Source of the DNA: Labilithrix sp.
GTDB lineage: Bacteria > Myxococcota > Polyangia > Polyangiales > Polyangiaceae
Direction of reading: 5' to 3'
DNA: 39,555 nucleotides
Assembly: GCA_028287035.1 (NCBI GenBank)
Contig: JAQBQL010000261.1
Coordinates: 1-39,555 of the forward strand
Shown: in pieces, positions 1-7,592 of the stretch
How positions within the stretch are numbered: the first letter of the stretch is position 1
Layout: every line of letters starts with the position of its first letter
The notes under the pieces: model-generated
Database searches by the model: none
Seen by the model: the letters and a program-made list of their open reading frames with translations, nothing else
Told to the model about the DNA's origin: nothing
Made by a program: the position numbers and the translations under genes

Positions 1-2141
1 TGGCGGGCGCGCGCGCCCAGCCGGGCCCACGGCGTCCCCCGCTCGCGCCGGGCCCGGTCCCGAGCGCGACGATCCGAGCGCCCGCCGCGCCGGTCCCGCA
101 GGCGATCCCCGGCAACATCCGCGCGCACGTCGGCGCCGACTACGTGGCGCGGCTCCTGCGGTCGAGCGACCCCGACGAGCGCATCCGCGGGATCCAGCGC
201 GCCGCCGCGATCGGGAGCGCCGAGACCGTCGCGCTCCTCGTGCAGGCGACCGAGGCTGGCCCCGCGGTCCGTTCCGACACCCGCGCCCTCGTCGAGCTCG
301 CGCGCGGGCTTGCGCCCTTCGCCGGGCAGGAGCGAGCACGCGCGGCGCTCGTGACGATCATGGGGACGGGCAACCCCGGCGCTGCGGGACGGCTCGTGAT
401 CGCGGGGCGTGGTCCCGACGGAGCGCCCCTCGACGAGGGGGACCCGGCGGCGCGCGCCGAGCTGGCCCGCGAGATCGCGGCGATGGCGCTCGGGCGGACC
501 GGCGAAGCGAAGGCCCTCGAGGCGCTCTACGCGGCGGCTCGAACCGGCGGCAGCGCACAGAACGCGGCGCAGCTCGCGCTCCTCCTCTACCCGCCACGCG
601 AGGCAGGCATCTACGGGACCGCGACGAGGGCGGGCACGGGTCTGCCGGTCCCGCTGCTCCGGCTGCTCGGCCAGCTCGGGGACCTGCGTGCGCTCGACGT
701 GCTGCACGCGGCGGCTCGTGCGAGCGACGTTCCCTCGCGCGCCGCCGCCCTCGTGTCGCTCGCCGAGCTCGGTGACGTGCGGGTCCTCCCGCTCGCCCGG
801 GCCGCCGTCGCGGAGTCGGATGCGCGGGTCCGCGCCGCGGGAGGCGAGGCGCTCGTCCTCGTCTCGGCGCCGGAGCGGTTCAAGGTGGTCGCCGCGCTCG
901 TGGCCGACGAGTCCACCGCGGCGGCCGGGATCCGCCTCGCGGAACGCGTGTATCATGCAGATATCACGCGGCTCCTCGCGCCGCGCGCGAGCGACCACCC
1001 CGACGTCGAGCTGCGTGCCGCGGCGATCCGGGCGCTCGGACGCTCGGTCGACCCGGGAGCGGCCGACGCCCTCGCGGCGCCCGCGCTCGTCAGTGACGCG
1101 AGGCTCGGGTACCTCGCGGCGGTGGCGCTCGCCCGCTCGCCGGCCGAGAACGCGCTGAAGCGAATCCTCGCCCTCGCTGCCGCGCCGACCACCGCGCCGC
1201 TGGGCATCCGCGCGTACGTGGTGCGGGCCCTCGTGCGGCACGAGACGAGCGACGCGGGCGACGAGCTGCTCGTGCGGCTGCACGCGTCGCGCAACGCTCG
1301 CGACCGTGCGCTCGGCACGTTCGGTCTGGTCGCCCTCGGCCGGCGTGACGTGGCGGATGGCCTCGCCGATCCCGACGCTCGGGTCCGGCGGGCGGCGGCC
1401 ATGGCGGCGCTCGCGGTGCCCACGCACCGGAACCTGCGCGCCCTCCGCGAGCAGCACGGGCGCGAGAAGGACGACGTCACCCGGCAGGTCCTCGCGATCG
1501 GGCTGCTCGACGGTGACGACGAGGGGCTCGTCAAGACGACCACGCTCGTCGACCGTGCCGACGCGGGCGGTCCCGACGCGGCGCTCGCGACGCTCGCCCT
1601 CGCGCGCCGCGCCGACGAGAGCAGCGAGCGCAAGGTGACGCAGCTGCTGGGCGCGCGTGACGTCGTCCTCCGCGCCCATGCCGCGCGCGGGCTCGGCGCC
1701 TCCTCGCTGCCGGACGCGTCGGGGCGGCTCGCCGACGCCTATGCGTACGAGACCGAAGCCGTCGTTCGCCGGGCGATCGTCGCGGCGCTCGCGGAGCGTC
1801 CCCTCGACGCGGATGCGCCGGCTCGGCGGACGACGCTCTCGTTCGCGAGCGACCTCGATCCCGACGGTCCCACCCGGCAGGCCGCACGCCTCGCGACCGC
1901 CGGAGCCACGACCCCCCTCGGCGCTTCCCCGCTGCTCGAGACGGCGTGGCTCAGGGTGCTGACCGCGGACGGCGGCGCGCCGGGCAGCGTCCACGTCGGG
2001 TCGCTCGTCCGGTCCGACGGTCTCGCGGTGCCCATCGCGTTCGACGAGGACGGCTTCGCGCTCGTACCCGGGCTCCCGGCCGGCGAGACGCGGCTCGCGC
2101 TTGCGCCGCGGCTGCCGCAGGGCAAAGCTCCTTCGCCATGA
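1..2141 (+). CDS. HEAT-repeat protein, 5'-partial
   Basis: The frame is open from the first bases of the window, so the gene probably begins upstream. A GTG at 144 is the first usable internal start, but the Pro/Ala-rich codons before it read on into the repeat region. The visible product has about 710 residues. Most of it is Ala/Leu/Arg-rich helical repeats of roughly 30-40 residues, with recurring patterns such as 'DPDERIRGIQRAAAIG' and 'DARVRRAAAMAAL' that are typical of HEAT/PBS-lyase-like repeats. The last 60 or so residues lose the repeat pattern and look like a small beta-rich domain. HEAT solenoids bind proteins, so a scaffold role is inferred; no catalytic motif is seen and the partner is unknown. 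The stop codon overlaps the xseB start (ATGA), which suggests translational coupling. Confidence 0.72.
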   Translation, partial: AGARAQPGPRRPPLAPGPVPSATIRAPAAPVPQAIPGNIRAHVGADYVARLLRSSDPDERIRGIQRAAAIGSAETVALLVQATEAGPAVRSDTRALVELARGLAPFAGQERARAALVTIMGTGNPGAAGRLVIAGRGPDGAPLDEGDPAARAELAREIAAMALGRTGEAKALEALYAAARTGGSAQNAAQLALLLYPPREAGIYGTATRAGTGLPVPLLRLLGQLGDLRALDVLHAAARASDVPSRAAALVSLAELGDVRVLPLARAAVAESDARVRAAGGEALVLVSAPERFKVVAALVADESTAAAGIRLAERVYHADITRLLAPRASDHPDVELRAAAIRALGRSVDPGAADALAAPALVSDARLGYLAAVALARSPAENALKRILALAAAPTTAPLGIRAYVVRALVRHETSDAGDELLVRLHASRNARDRALGTFGLVALGRRDVADGLADPDARVRRAAAMAALAVPTHRNLRALREQHGREKDDVTRQVLAIGLLDGDDEGLVKTTTLVDRADAGGPDAALATLALARRADESSERKVTQLLGARDVVLRAHAARGLGASSLPDASGRLADAYAYETEAVVRRAIVAALAERPLDADAPARRTTLSFASDLDPDGPTRQAARLATAGATTPLGASPLLETAWLRVLTADGGAPGSVHVGSLVRSDGLAVPIAFDEDGFALVPGLPAGETRLALAPRLPQGKAPSP

Positions 2142-2407
2142 GCGAGCCGAAGGCCCCTCCGTCCTTCGAGGACGGCATCAAGCGCCTCTCCGAGATCGTC
2201 CAGACCCTCGAGAAGGGCGACCTGCCGCTCGAGGAGTCGCTGCGCCTCTTCGAGGAGGGCGTCGGCCTCTCGCGCGCCTCTCAGGAGCGGCTCGACTCGG
2301 CCCAGAAGCGCGTCGAGGAGCTTCTCGGCTTCGAGCGAGACGGCAAGGCGCGCACGAAGGACTTCGAGGTCCGCGGCGACCGTTCGAGCGATCCGCGCGA
2401 GGACTGA
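2138..2407 (+). CDS. xseB: Exodeoxyribonuclease VII small subunit
   Basis: This 89-residue protein carries the XseB signature: 'FEDGIKRLSEIVQTLEKG', then 'LPLEESLRLFEEG', then a second helix 'SQERLDSAQKRVEEL'. Together these make the helical hairpin that binds XseA. Exonuclease VII degrades single-stranded DNA to oligonucleotides in the cytoplasm. The ATG at 2138 overlaps the TGA of the HEAT-repeat gene. No xseA is visible, so the large subunit must be elsewhere, possibly upstream of the window. The last 25 residues are charged and lie beyond the usual core. The gene converges on the FadL-like gene with only 4 bp between stops and no obvious terminator. Confidence 0.9.
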   Translation: MSEPKAPPSFEDGIKRLSEIVQTLEKGDLPLEESLRLFEEGVGLSRASQERLDSAQKRVEELLGFERDGKARTKDFEVRGDRSSDPRED

Positions 2408-2411
2408 CGCC

Positions 2412-4085
2412 TCAGGGCGCCTTCTTGGGGCCGGGCACGACGGGGTCGCCCTTGGTCGGAACGCGGCGCAGGTTGCTGTGATCGTCGACGGGAGTCTTGC
2501 CGGGCCGCGCGCGCTCCGACTCGGGGGTCGAAGGCGTCTCGCGCCGGTTCGCGGGCTCCTCCTTGGGCGTGAGGACCGCGGGCAGGTCGACGGCATTCGT
2601 GATGTCGTTCACGGCACGCTTGATGGCGCTGAAGCTGGTCGTGCCCGCGATGACGAACAGGAGTCCGATCTGGGTCGAGCTCACCGCCTCGAAGCGCGCG
2701 GGCTCCTGGTACGAGTTGACCGCGAGGCGGTTTCCCCACTCGTACGACAGCTCGGCGCCGAGCAGGAGCGACCCGCCCGTCCCGTGCGAACCGACGCCCA
2801 GCGAGCCGGCGACCCGGTTCGTGCTCGCCGGGAAGAAAGCCATCGGATCATTGACCAGCCGACCTGCCGGCACCGTGCTGAGGTCCGTGCTGATGCCCGA
2901 GAGAACGCTGAGGAACGGGGCGACGTAGTTCTCGAGGCCGACGCCGAAGTTCACGGCGCCCTTCGCGCGGTTCGACAGATCGAGGCTCGTCGCGCGATCG
3001 CCGAAGTTCCCGTTGCCGACGTCGACGGCGCGTCCCGTGAGCTGCGCCCGGTACGCGGAGGCGAGCGGGAGGTGATAGCTCGCGTTCAGCTCGGCGGTTC
3101 CCCACGAGTACCGCACGCCGGTGCCCAGGGCGACGCGGAGCGGGCTGTACGCCGCGAAGGCGCCGTCGGCCGTGACCGAGTGCGTCTGCCCGCCGAGGCC
3201 ATCATCGTGCGTGTAGTGGTTGAGGCCGCCCGACCCGAAGATGTGCAGCGAGGGCGCCTCGACGGTGAGGCCGACCGTCTGGTAACGGCCGATGCGGTAC
3301 GTCGCGCCGACGGTGGCAGTCACGTCGTAGGAGTCACCGTGGCCCGCGTTGTAGAAGGCCTGGCTGACGGGCACGCCGCCCGCGCCGCTACCCGTGGACG
3401 TCGACTCGAAGATGCTGCGGTAGCCGGCGCGGCTCAGATGGACCGACGCGCCGACCGCGAGCGCGTTGGTCACGTACATGCCGTACGTGGGGCCGACCGC
3501 GATGCGCCGGAACGACTGGCGCACCGTCTGCGATTGGCGCGCGCCGTTGTTGGAGTAGTCCTCGTTGTTGAGGGAAAAGTCGTTGTTCTGGACGGTGGCG
3601 AGGCAGATGCCGAGCCGGGCCTGGCTCTCCGCGAACTGCTTGCGATCGACCTTGCTCAGGAACCGCAGCTCTCCGACGCGCAGGAAGATGCAGAGGCTTC
3701 CCGGCAGCGAGTCGAAGCCTGCGGTGCTGACCTGCGCGCCCGAGCCAGTGTCCTTGATGTTCCCGAACTTCGCCTGGTCGATCGCGCCCGGCTGGTACCA
3801 CTCGCGCGAGGAGAAGTACGAGAGCTGGTAGAAGTTCGCCGAGAACGACAGGTGGCCCGGGTCGAGCCGCACGACCGTCGCCGGGTTCAGGAATGCCGAG
3901 GAGCTGTCGTTTCCGAACACGATCCCGGTGCCGCCGACGAGCGTGCTCCGTCCTCCTACCGGCGCGAGGCGGTAGTTCGACTGCGCCGCCGCCGTCGTCG
4001 AGACGAGCAGCGTGGCCGCGAACGGGAGCAGGCCCACGAGGCTCGACCTGAGCTGGCTGGGGATCACGCGGCGAATCCGTAACAC
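2412..4085 (-). CDS. FadL/OMPP1-family outer-membrane transport protein
   Basis: The product has 557 residues. An N-terminal signal peptide (basic start, hydrophobic stretch, 'TTAAAQS' cleavage region near residue 35) is followed by a FadL-like start with the 'SSAFLNPATV' motif near residues 62-71, where FadL proteins have a conserved NPA. The body alternates short Gly/aromatic-rich strands, as expected for a beta-barrel. FadL proteins let hydrophobic substrates such as long-chain fatty acids cross the outer membrane; the substrate here is unknown. The last 65 or so residues are charged, Pro-rich and not barrel-like, which is unusual. The GTG at 4085 lacks a good ribosome site and lies just beyond a terminator hairpin; GTG 4067 is an alternative that still precedes the signal peptide. 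Confidence 0.72.
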   Translation of the reverse strand: MLRIRRVIPSQLRSSLVGLLPFAATLLVSTTAAAQSNYRLAPVGGRSTLVGGTGIVFGNDSSSAFLNPATVVRLDPGHLSFSANFYQLSYFSSREWYQPGAIDQAKFGNIKDTGSGAQVSTAGFDSLPGSLCIFLRVGELRFLSKVDRKQFAESQARLGICLATVQNNDFSLNNEDYSNNGARQSQTVRQSFRRIAVGPTYGMYVTNALAVGASVHLSRAGYRSIFESTSTGSGAGGVPVSQAFYNAGHGDSYDVTATVGATYRIGRYQTVGLTVEAPSLHIFGSGGLNHYTHDDGLGGQTHSVTADGAFAAYSPLRVALGTGVRYSWGTAELNASYHLPLASAYRAQLTGRAVDVGNGNFGDRATSLDLSNRAKGAVNFGVGLENYVAPFLSVLSGISTDLSTVPAGRLVNDPMAFFPASTNRVAGSLGVGSHGTGGSLLLGAELSYEWGNRLAVNSYQEPARFEAVSSTQIGLLFVIAGTTSFSAIKRAVNDITNAVDLPAVLTPKEEPANRRETPSTPESERARPGKTPVDDHSNLRRVPTKGDPVVPGPKKAP

Positions 4086-4090
4086 AAAAT

Positions 4091-4125
4091 GAAGAAAGAC
4101 CCTGCTCGTCGAGCGACGAGCAGGG
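4091..4125 (-). terminator. Rho-independent terminator after the lipoprotein gene
   Basis: Positions 4100-4111 and 4114-4125 form a perfect 12-bp inverted repeat (CCCTGCTCGTCG and its complement) with a 2-nt centre. Read on the minus strand it is followed at once by a T-rich tract (TCTTTCTTCATTTTG). It lies 40 bp after the stop of the lipoprotein gene (4166) and just before the start of the FadL-like gene, so it should end the lipoprotein transcript. Confidence 0.8.
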
Positions 4126-4165
4126 CCTGAAGGAAGCGTCGGTCACGCGCGTCCGCGACCCGAAG

Positions 4166-5197
4166 TCACTGCGCGTCGTGAAGGGCCGAGAAGATCGCGT
4201 CGATGCCGTCGAGGTACGTGTGGTTGCCGCCCTGGCAGCCATAGAAGCTGTCGGTGTACGTCTTGTCGCCGGACGGCAGGGAGACGACGACCTCGAGGAT
4301 CGCCTTGTCGGCGCCGCAGCGGTTCGCGTGCGAGACGGTGGCGGCCGTGAGCGCGGTCTCGACCTTCGCGACCTCGGACGCGGTGAGCGTGGTCGTCGAC
4401 GCCTTCAGCGCGAGCGGCTTGCCGGCGCCGGCGGGGGTGCAGACCTCCGCGGTGAGGACGCGGGTGGCGCGGTCGAACGAGAGCTTCTGCTGACCGAAGC
4501 TGCACGTCGACCCGGCCGGCGGGGTCGGGGCGAAGCCGCCGCCCTTGCTCTCGGCAACGAGCTTCGTGGCCTCGGCCGGCCAGATGCTGGCAGAGGCGGG
4601 CGTTCCGCAGCTGAAGCCGCAGGTGTTCGCCTTGGCGCCGCCGCCGCACGTCCAGCCGCCGGGCGCGCACATCGGGTGCATGAGCCCCTGCGCGCCGCAG
4701 TCGGTCGGCTGCGCACAGTAGGAGGTCTCCTTCGCGAGGCTCTGGCTCCACGTGGAGCCGCTCTTCGTACGCGAGAGGACGAGCGCCTCGCCGTCCGCGC
4801 TGTACTTGTAACGGCCGTAGAAGTCGGCCGCGTGGTCGGTGGCCGCGCCGGCCTTCGCCGTGAGGCGCACGTAGCTGCGCGTCGCCGTGAACGTACCCTC
4901 GAGGCGGACGCTCGACGGGCACGGAGCGCGGACGCAGCGGATGCCCGTGTCGGCATCGGCGAAGAAGGTGCCGTCCGACTGGAGCACGAGACCCGTGAAG
5001 GAGGTCGCCGCGTTCGAGCCGTCGCCAAGGTGGAAGGCGCCGGTCAGCTTCTTCGTGGCCGCGGTGATCTCGTCCTGGGAGGCGGAGGCCTCCTCCGCGT
5101 CGCCGTCGTCGCCGGAGCCGGCGTCCGCCGTGCAGCCGTTGATGGCAAGGAACGCAAAACCAAGCGAGAGAGCGGACAGAGCAAGCCTGAAATTCAT
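4166..5197 (-). CDS. Lipoprotein with META-like N-terminal region and Cys-rich centre
   Basis: I chose ATG 5197 over an in-frame ATG 30 bp upstream because it has a clear ribosome site (GAGGGGAAATCATT-ATG) and begins the signal peptide. The protein has 343 residues. A lipobox 'LAINGC' puts the lipidated Cys near residue 22, followed by an acidic linker. Residues about 45-145 include 'DTGIRCVRAPCPS', a motif I associate with small META/HslJ-like beta domains. Next is a short Cys-rich segment (CAQPTDCGAQG...CAPGG.TCGGG...CGFSCG) of the kind common in myxobacterial secreted proteins. The last third includes 'RCGADKAILEVVV' and 'FYGCQGG'. It is probably anchored to the outer membrane; its function is unknown. 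It is followed by a strong terminator and is likely monocistronic. Confidence 0.75.
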   Translation of the reverse strand: MNFRLALSALSLGFAFLAINGCTADAGSGDDGDAEEASASQDEITAATKKLTGAFHLGDGSNAATSFTGLVLQSDGTFFADADTGIRCVRAPCPSSVRLEGTFTATRSYVRLTAKAGAATDHAADFYGRYKYSADGEALVLSRTKSGSTWSQSLAKETSYCAQPTDCGAQGLMHPMCAPGGWTCGGGAKANTCGFSCGTPASASIWPAEATKLVAESKGGGFAPTPPAGSTCSFGQQKLSFDRATRVLTAEVCTPAGAGKPLALKASTTTLTASEVAKVETALTAATVSHANRCGADKAILEVVVSLPSGDKTYTDSFYGCQGGNHTYLDGIDAIFSALHDAQ

Positions 5198-5245
5198 AAT
5201 GATTTCCCCTCGTTGAACCTCCGCCATCGGGCGGGGTCATCGGAT

Positions 5246-5266
5246 GCACGGTGTATGACACCGTGC
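5246..5266. promoter_or_regulatory. Dyad element upstream of the lipoprotein gene
   Basis: GCACGGTG (5246-5253) and CACCGTGC (5259-5266) form a perfect 8-bp inverted repeat around a 5-nt centre, starting 49 bp upstream of the lipoprotein ATG. No U-tract follows on either strand, so an operator is more likely than a terminator. The regulator is unknown. Confidence 0.4.
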
Positions 5267-5437
5267 GCGGGGGTGTGCAAGGCGGATCCAGACGATCGAG
5301 TCGATCACCCTCGGATTTCAGCCGGTGAGGCGCAGCGCCCTGGCGCTGGGGTTCGGCGCACCGGAGAACGACAGGGCCGCGCCGATCCTCACCTTTTCAG
5401 GGTCCGGCGCGAACCGCAGCGGCTTCGCGCGCGCGGG

Positions 5438-6400
5438 CTAGCGGTTCAGCGCGCCGCGATACACGAATCCATCGCTCGCGAACGCGTCGCCGTACTTGAT
5501 CGCGTACCAGCCGTCCTTGCTCGCGCCGACCTTCACCTTCGTACCGCGCGGAAGGCGAGCGACGACGGCGCCGGTCTTCGGCACGTCGCGCACCAGCGCG
5601 ACCTCCCACCCGACGCTCGCCTCGCCGCTGGCGAGATCCGGTTTGCCTTCGCGCTCGTCCTTCGCGTTCTTCTCGGGCGCGGGCATGTCGCCCTTCACCA
5701 CGTCGTCCTTGTCGGCGACCTTCGCCGGCACGGCATCGGCGCCGGGCGCGAGCGTCACGTTGTAGCCGACCGTGTACCGCGCGTGCTCGTGGGCGACGTT
5801 GTTCGCGGTGACGCCCGAGAAGTGCGTCTTGAGGCACCCCGTGATGCCCTCGAGATTGCCGACCGTCGACGACCTGCCGATGTCCCAGGTCAGGCGACCG
5901 GATGGGAACTCGACGGAGGCGAGGAACGAGAGCTTGCCGGTCTGACCTTCGGCGGCCGAGCACGTCGCGAGCTTGCGGAGGTGCGGAGCGACGACGTTGT
6001 CGAGCCCGGTGACGGTCCCGCACTCGCGGCCCTTCTTGCTCTCGCCGTCGGACGTCTTGCACGAGATGACGTTGCCGCGCAACACGCTCACCTGCGGGGC
6101 GCCGCCCGGCGGAGCGGCCGCGGGCGCCGTCGACGCGATCGCGGAGGCGCTGCTCCGGGCCGTGACGCTCGCCGGCGGCGCGCCTTCGTGCTTGCCGGAA
6201 GCGGCAGCGGCGGAGGCGGAGGCAGCAGCAGCTGCCGCGGCCTCACCGGGCGCGTTCGGACCGAGCTTCACGCCCATCACGCGAGGCCAGGCGACGCCGA
6301 TGACGAAGCCGACCGCCGCGATGACGCCGACCTTCACCCAGGCGGGCCCATCATGACCCGGAGCCGGAACTTCCACCGCGAGGGGCGCGTCTTTGCGCAT
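5438..6400 (-). CDS. Membrane-anchored protein with C-terminal SH3-like domain
   Basis: The product has 320 residues. A short cytoplasmic N-terminus is followed by one membrane segment (about 22-40, 'VKVGVIAAVGFVIGVAW') and a low-complexity Ala/Ser/Pro linker to about residue 105. The middle domain (about 108-225) has a Cys in 'LATCSAAEG', 'GKLSFLASVEFPSGRL', and a second Cys in 'GITGCLKTHF'. This resembles the AgmX/TonB-C-like domains of myxobacteria, where 'GK' plus beta strands sit between two conserved cysteines; that assignment is tentative. The last 60 residues ('PRGTKVKVGASKDGWYAIKYG') are a bacterial SH3 domain, a fold often found in envelope proteins that bind peptidoglycan. An envelope role is inferred. 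The start (ATG 6400) is the only one that keeps the membrane segment near the N-terminus. Confidence 0.65.
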   Translation of the reverse strand: MRKDAPLAVEVPAPGHDGPAWVKVGVIAAVGFVIGVAWPRVMGVKLGPNAPGEAAAAAAASASAAAASGKHEGAPPASVTARSSASAIASTAPAAAPPGGAPQVSVLRGNVISCKTSDGESKKGRECGTVTGLDNVVAPHLRKLATCSAAEGQTGKLSFLASVEFPSGRLTWDIGRSSTVGNLEGITGCLKTHFSGVTANNVAHEHARYTVGYNVTLAPGADAVPAKVADKDDVVKGDMPAPEKNAKDEREGKPDLASGEASVGWEVALVRDVPKTGAVVARLPRGTKVKVGASKDGWYAIKYGDAFASDGFVYRGALNR

Positions 6401-6493
6401 CTTGAGACGACCGTTCTAGCAAGAAGCCGCTGGGCGAGTGAAATACCCAGTGAGCTTTGCTCGGTTGTCACTGCAGAACGCTGAACGCGTGCC

Positions 6494-6507
6494 CCCTCTT
6501 CAGAGGG
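6494..6507 (-). terminator. Weak hairpin after the ECF-sigma operon
   Basis: CCCTCT (6494-6499) and AGAGGG (6502-6507) form a perfect 6-bp stem, 7 bp beyond the stop of the third gene in the sigma-factor operon. CTGAAGAGG occurs twice here on the minus strand. There is no U-tract, so termination is uncertain. Confidence 0.3.
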
Positions 6508-6513
6508 TCCTCT

Positions 6514-7005
6514 TCAGGGCAGGATGCGGATGGCGAGGAGGAGCGACCCGTTCTGGTAGGCGAAGCCGCCCACGTGGAACTTGCGACCAGGCTCCGCGGT
6601 GAGCTCGGCGAGCGGCTGGAACCCCGCCCCGCTCGGCGCGCTGATCGACGTCGCGACGCGGTAGCGCGGCGGATTGCCGGCGACGCCGTTGTACGCGACC
6701 TGGAACGTGCGGCCGTTCGCGAGCTGCATCGTGCTCGGCGTGCCCTGCGCGAGCGGCATCACCTTGCGGTCGAGCAGCTTGTAGCAATTGTACTTGAGCG
6801 GGGGCACCTCACCGATCGCCGGATCGACGCTCGGCGTGGCGCACTGGGTGCCGTGGATGACGAGCACCTCCGCCTTGGGGGTGCTGGGCTGCGCCTCCGC
6901 GGTGCTGGGCGCGCCGACGAGGAGCGCGCATCCGGCAACCGCGCCCGCGAGCACGAGGCCCAGCGTGGTTCGACGGCTCTGACGCTGATCCGGAATTGCG
7001 CGCAT
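6514..7005 (-). CDS. Secreted protein encoded with ECF sigma and anti-sigma genes
   Basis: The protein has about 163 residues. An arginine-rich start ('RQSRRTTLG'), a hydrophobic stretch and an 'AEAQP' cleavage region near residue 39 make a signal peptide, possibly of twin-arginine type because 'SRRTTLG' resembles the Tat motif. The mature part includes 'KAEVLVIHGTQC' and 'YNCYKLLDRK', with two Cys that could pair. I do not recognise a family. The ATG at 7005 overlaps the anti-sigma stop (TGATG); a GTG one codon upstream is the alternative. As the third gene of an ECF operon it is probably an envelope output or accessory factor, but that is inference from position. Confidence 0.65.
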   Translation of the reverse strand: MRAIPDQRQSRRTTLGLVLAGAVAGCALLVGAPSTAEAQPSTPKAEVLVIHGTQCATPSVDPAIGEVPPLKYNCYKLLDRKVMPLAQGTPSTMQLANGRTFQVAYNGVAGNPPRYRVATSISAPSGAGFQPLAELTAEPGRKFHVGGFAYQNGSLLLAIRILP

Positions 7006-7592
7006 CACTTTTCTCCCTGTTCGTCGACCCAGATCACGGCGCTCGTGGACAGCTCGTTGGCCGTCGGAAGGTAGAAGACGCGGACCGACTCCGACGTGGA
7101 GTCGATCGCGACGCCCGGACCGGACTCGTCGGCCTGCTGCGCGGCGCCGTTGGCGGCGACCTGCTGCGTGGTGGAGACGGGGCGCGCCGCCATCGGCACC
7201 TCCTCGTTCTTGTGCTTGGCGAAGACGAAGATCGAGGCGGCCAGCGCGAGCGCCGCGACCACGCCGGCGCCTAGCTTCAGGCCCGTGCCGCTCCGGGCGC
7301 TGCGCGCCTGGCGGGCGCTGGCGATGCTGGCGATGCTGGAGACCTTGGGCGCCGCATCTTCGGCGATCTTCCCCATGACCGCATCCGCCACGTCGAACGC
7401 GGCGACGGTCTTCCCGTGCCGGTCGTCGTGGCCCTCGCTGACGAGGTCGCCGAGGCCCGCGACCTGCTCGACGAACCGCACTGCGTCGGGGTTCATGGCG
7501 AGGAGCAGCTCGGCGTCACGACGGCCTTCGCCCTCGAGCTCGCCGTCCGCGTACGCCATCAGCGTCATCATGTTCTCGGACGACAGACTCAC
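7005..7592 (-). CDS. Membrane anti-sigma factor without zinc motif
   Basis: The GTG at 7592 overlaps the sigma-factor stop (GTGA) and has a GGGGAAGAG site before it; the open frame extends 21 codons further but that part is an Arg-rich shadow. The protein has 195 residues. The start 'ENMMTLMAYADGELEGEGRR' matches the N-terminal helix of many anti-sigma proteins ('YxDGEL'). One membrane segment lies near 107-125 ('LKLGAGVVAALALAASIFVF'), followed by a periplasmic tail of about 70 residues ending in 'SAVIWVDEQGEK'. There is no cysteine, so the usual His-x3-Cys-x2-Cys zinc site is absent. It presumably holds the upstream sigma factor at the inner membrane. Confidence 0.75.
   Translation of the reverse strand: MSLSSENMMTLMAYADGELEGEGRRDAELLLAMNPDAVRFVEQVAGLGDLVSEGHDDRHGKTVAAFDVADAVMGKIAEDAAPKVSSIASIASARQARSARSGTGLKLGAGVVAALALAASIFVFAKHKNEEVPMAARPVSTTQQVAANGAAQQADESGPGVAIDSTSESVRVFYLPTANELSTSAVIWVDEQGEK

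Noticed and set aside
5334..5347. AGCGCC-CT-GGCGCT inverted repeat
   Set aside because: Short 6-bp stem without T-tract in GC-rich DNA, likely to occur by chance.
4178..6484. 768-residue plus-strand open frame
   Set aside because: Antisense to the lipoprotein and SH3 genes, which have signal peptide, lipobox and domain motifs.
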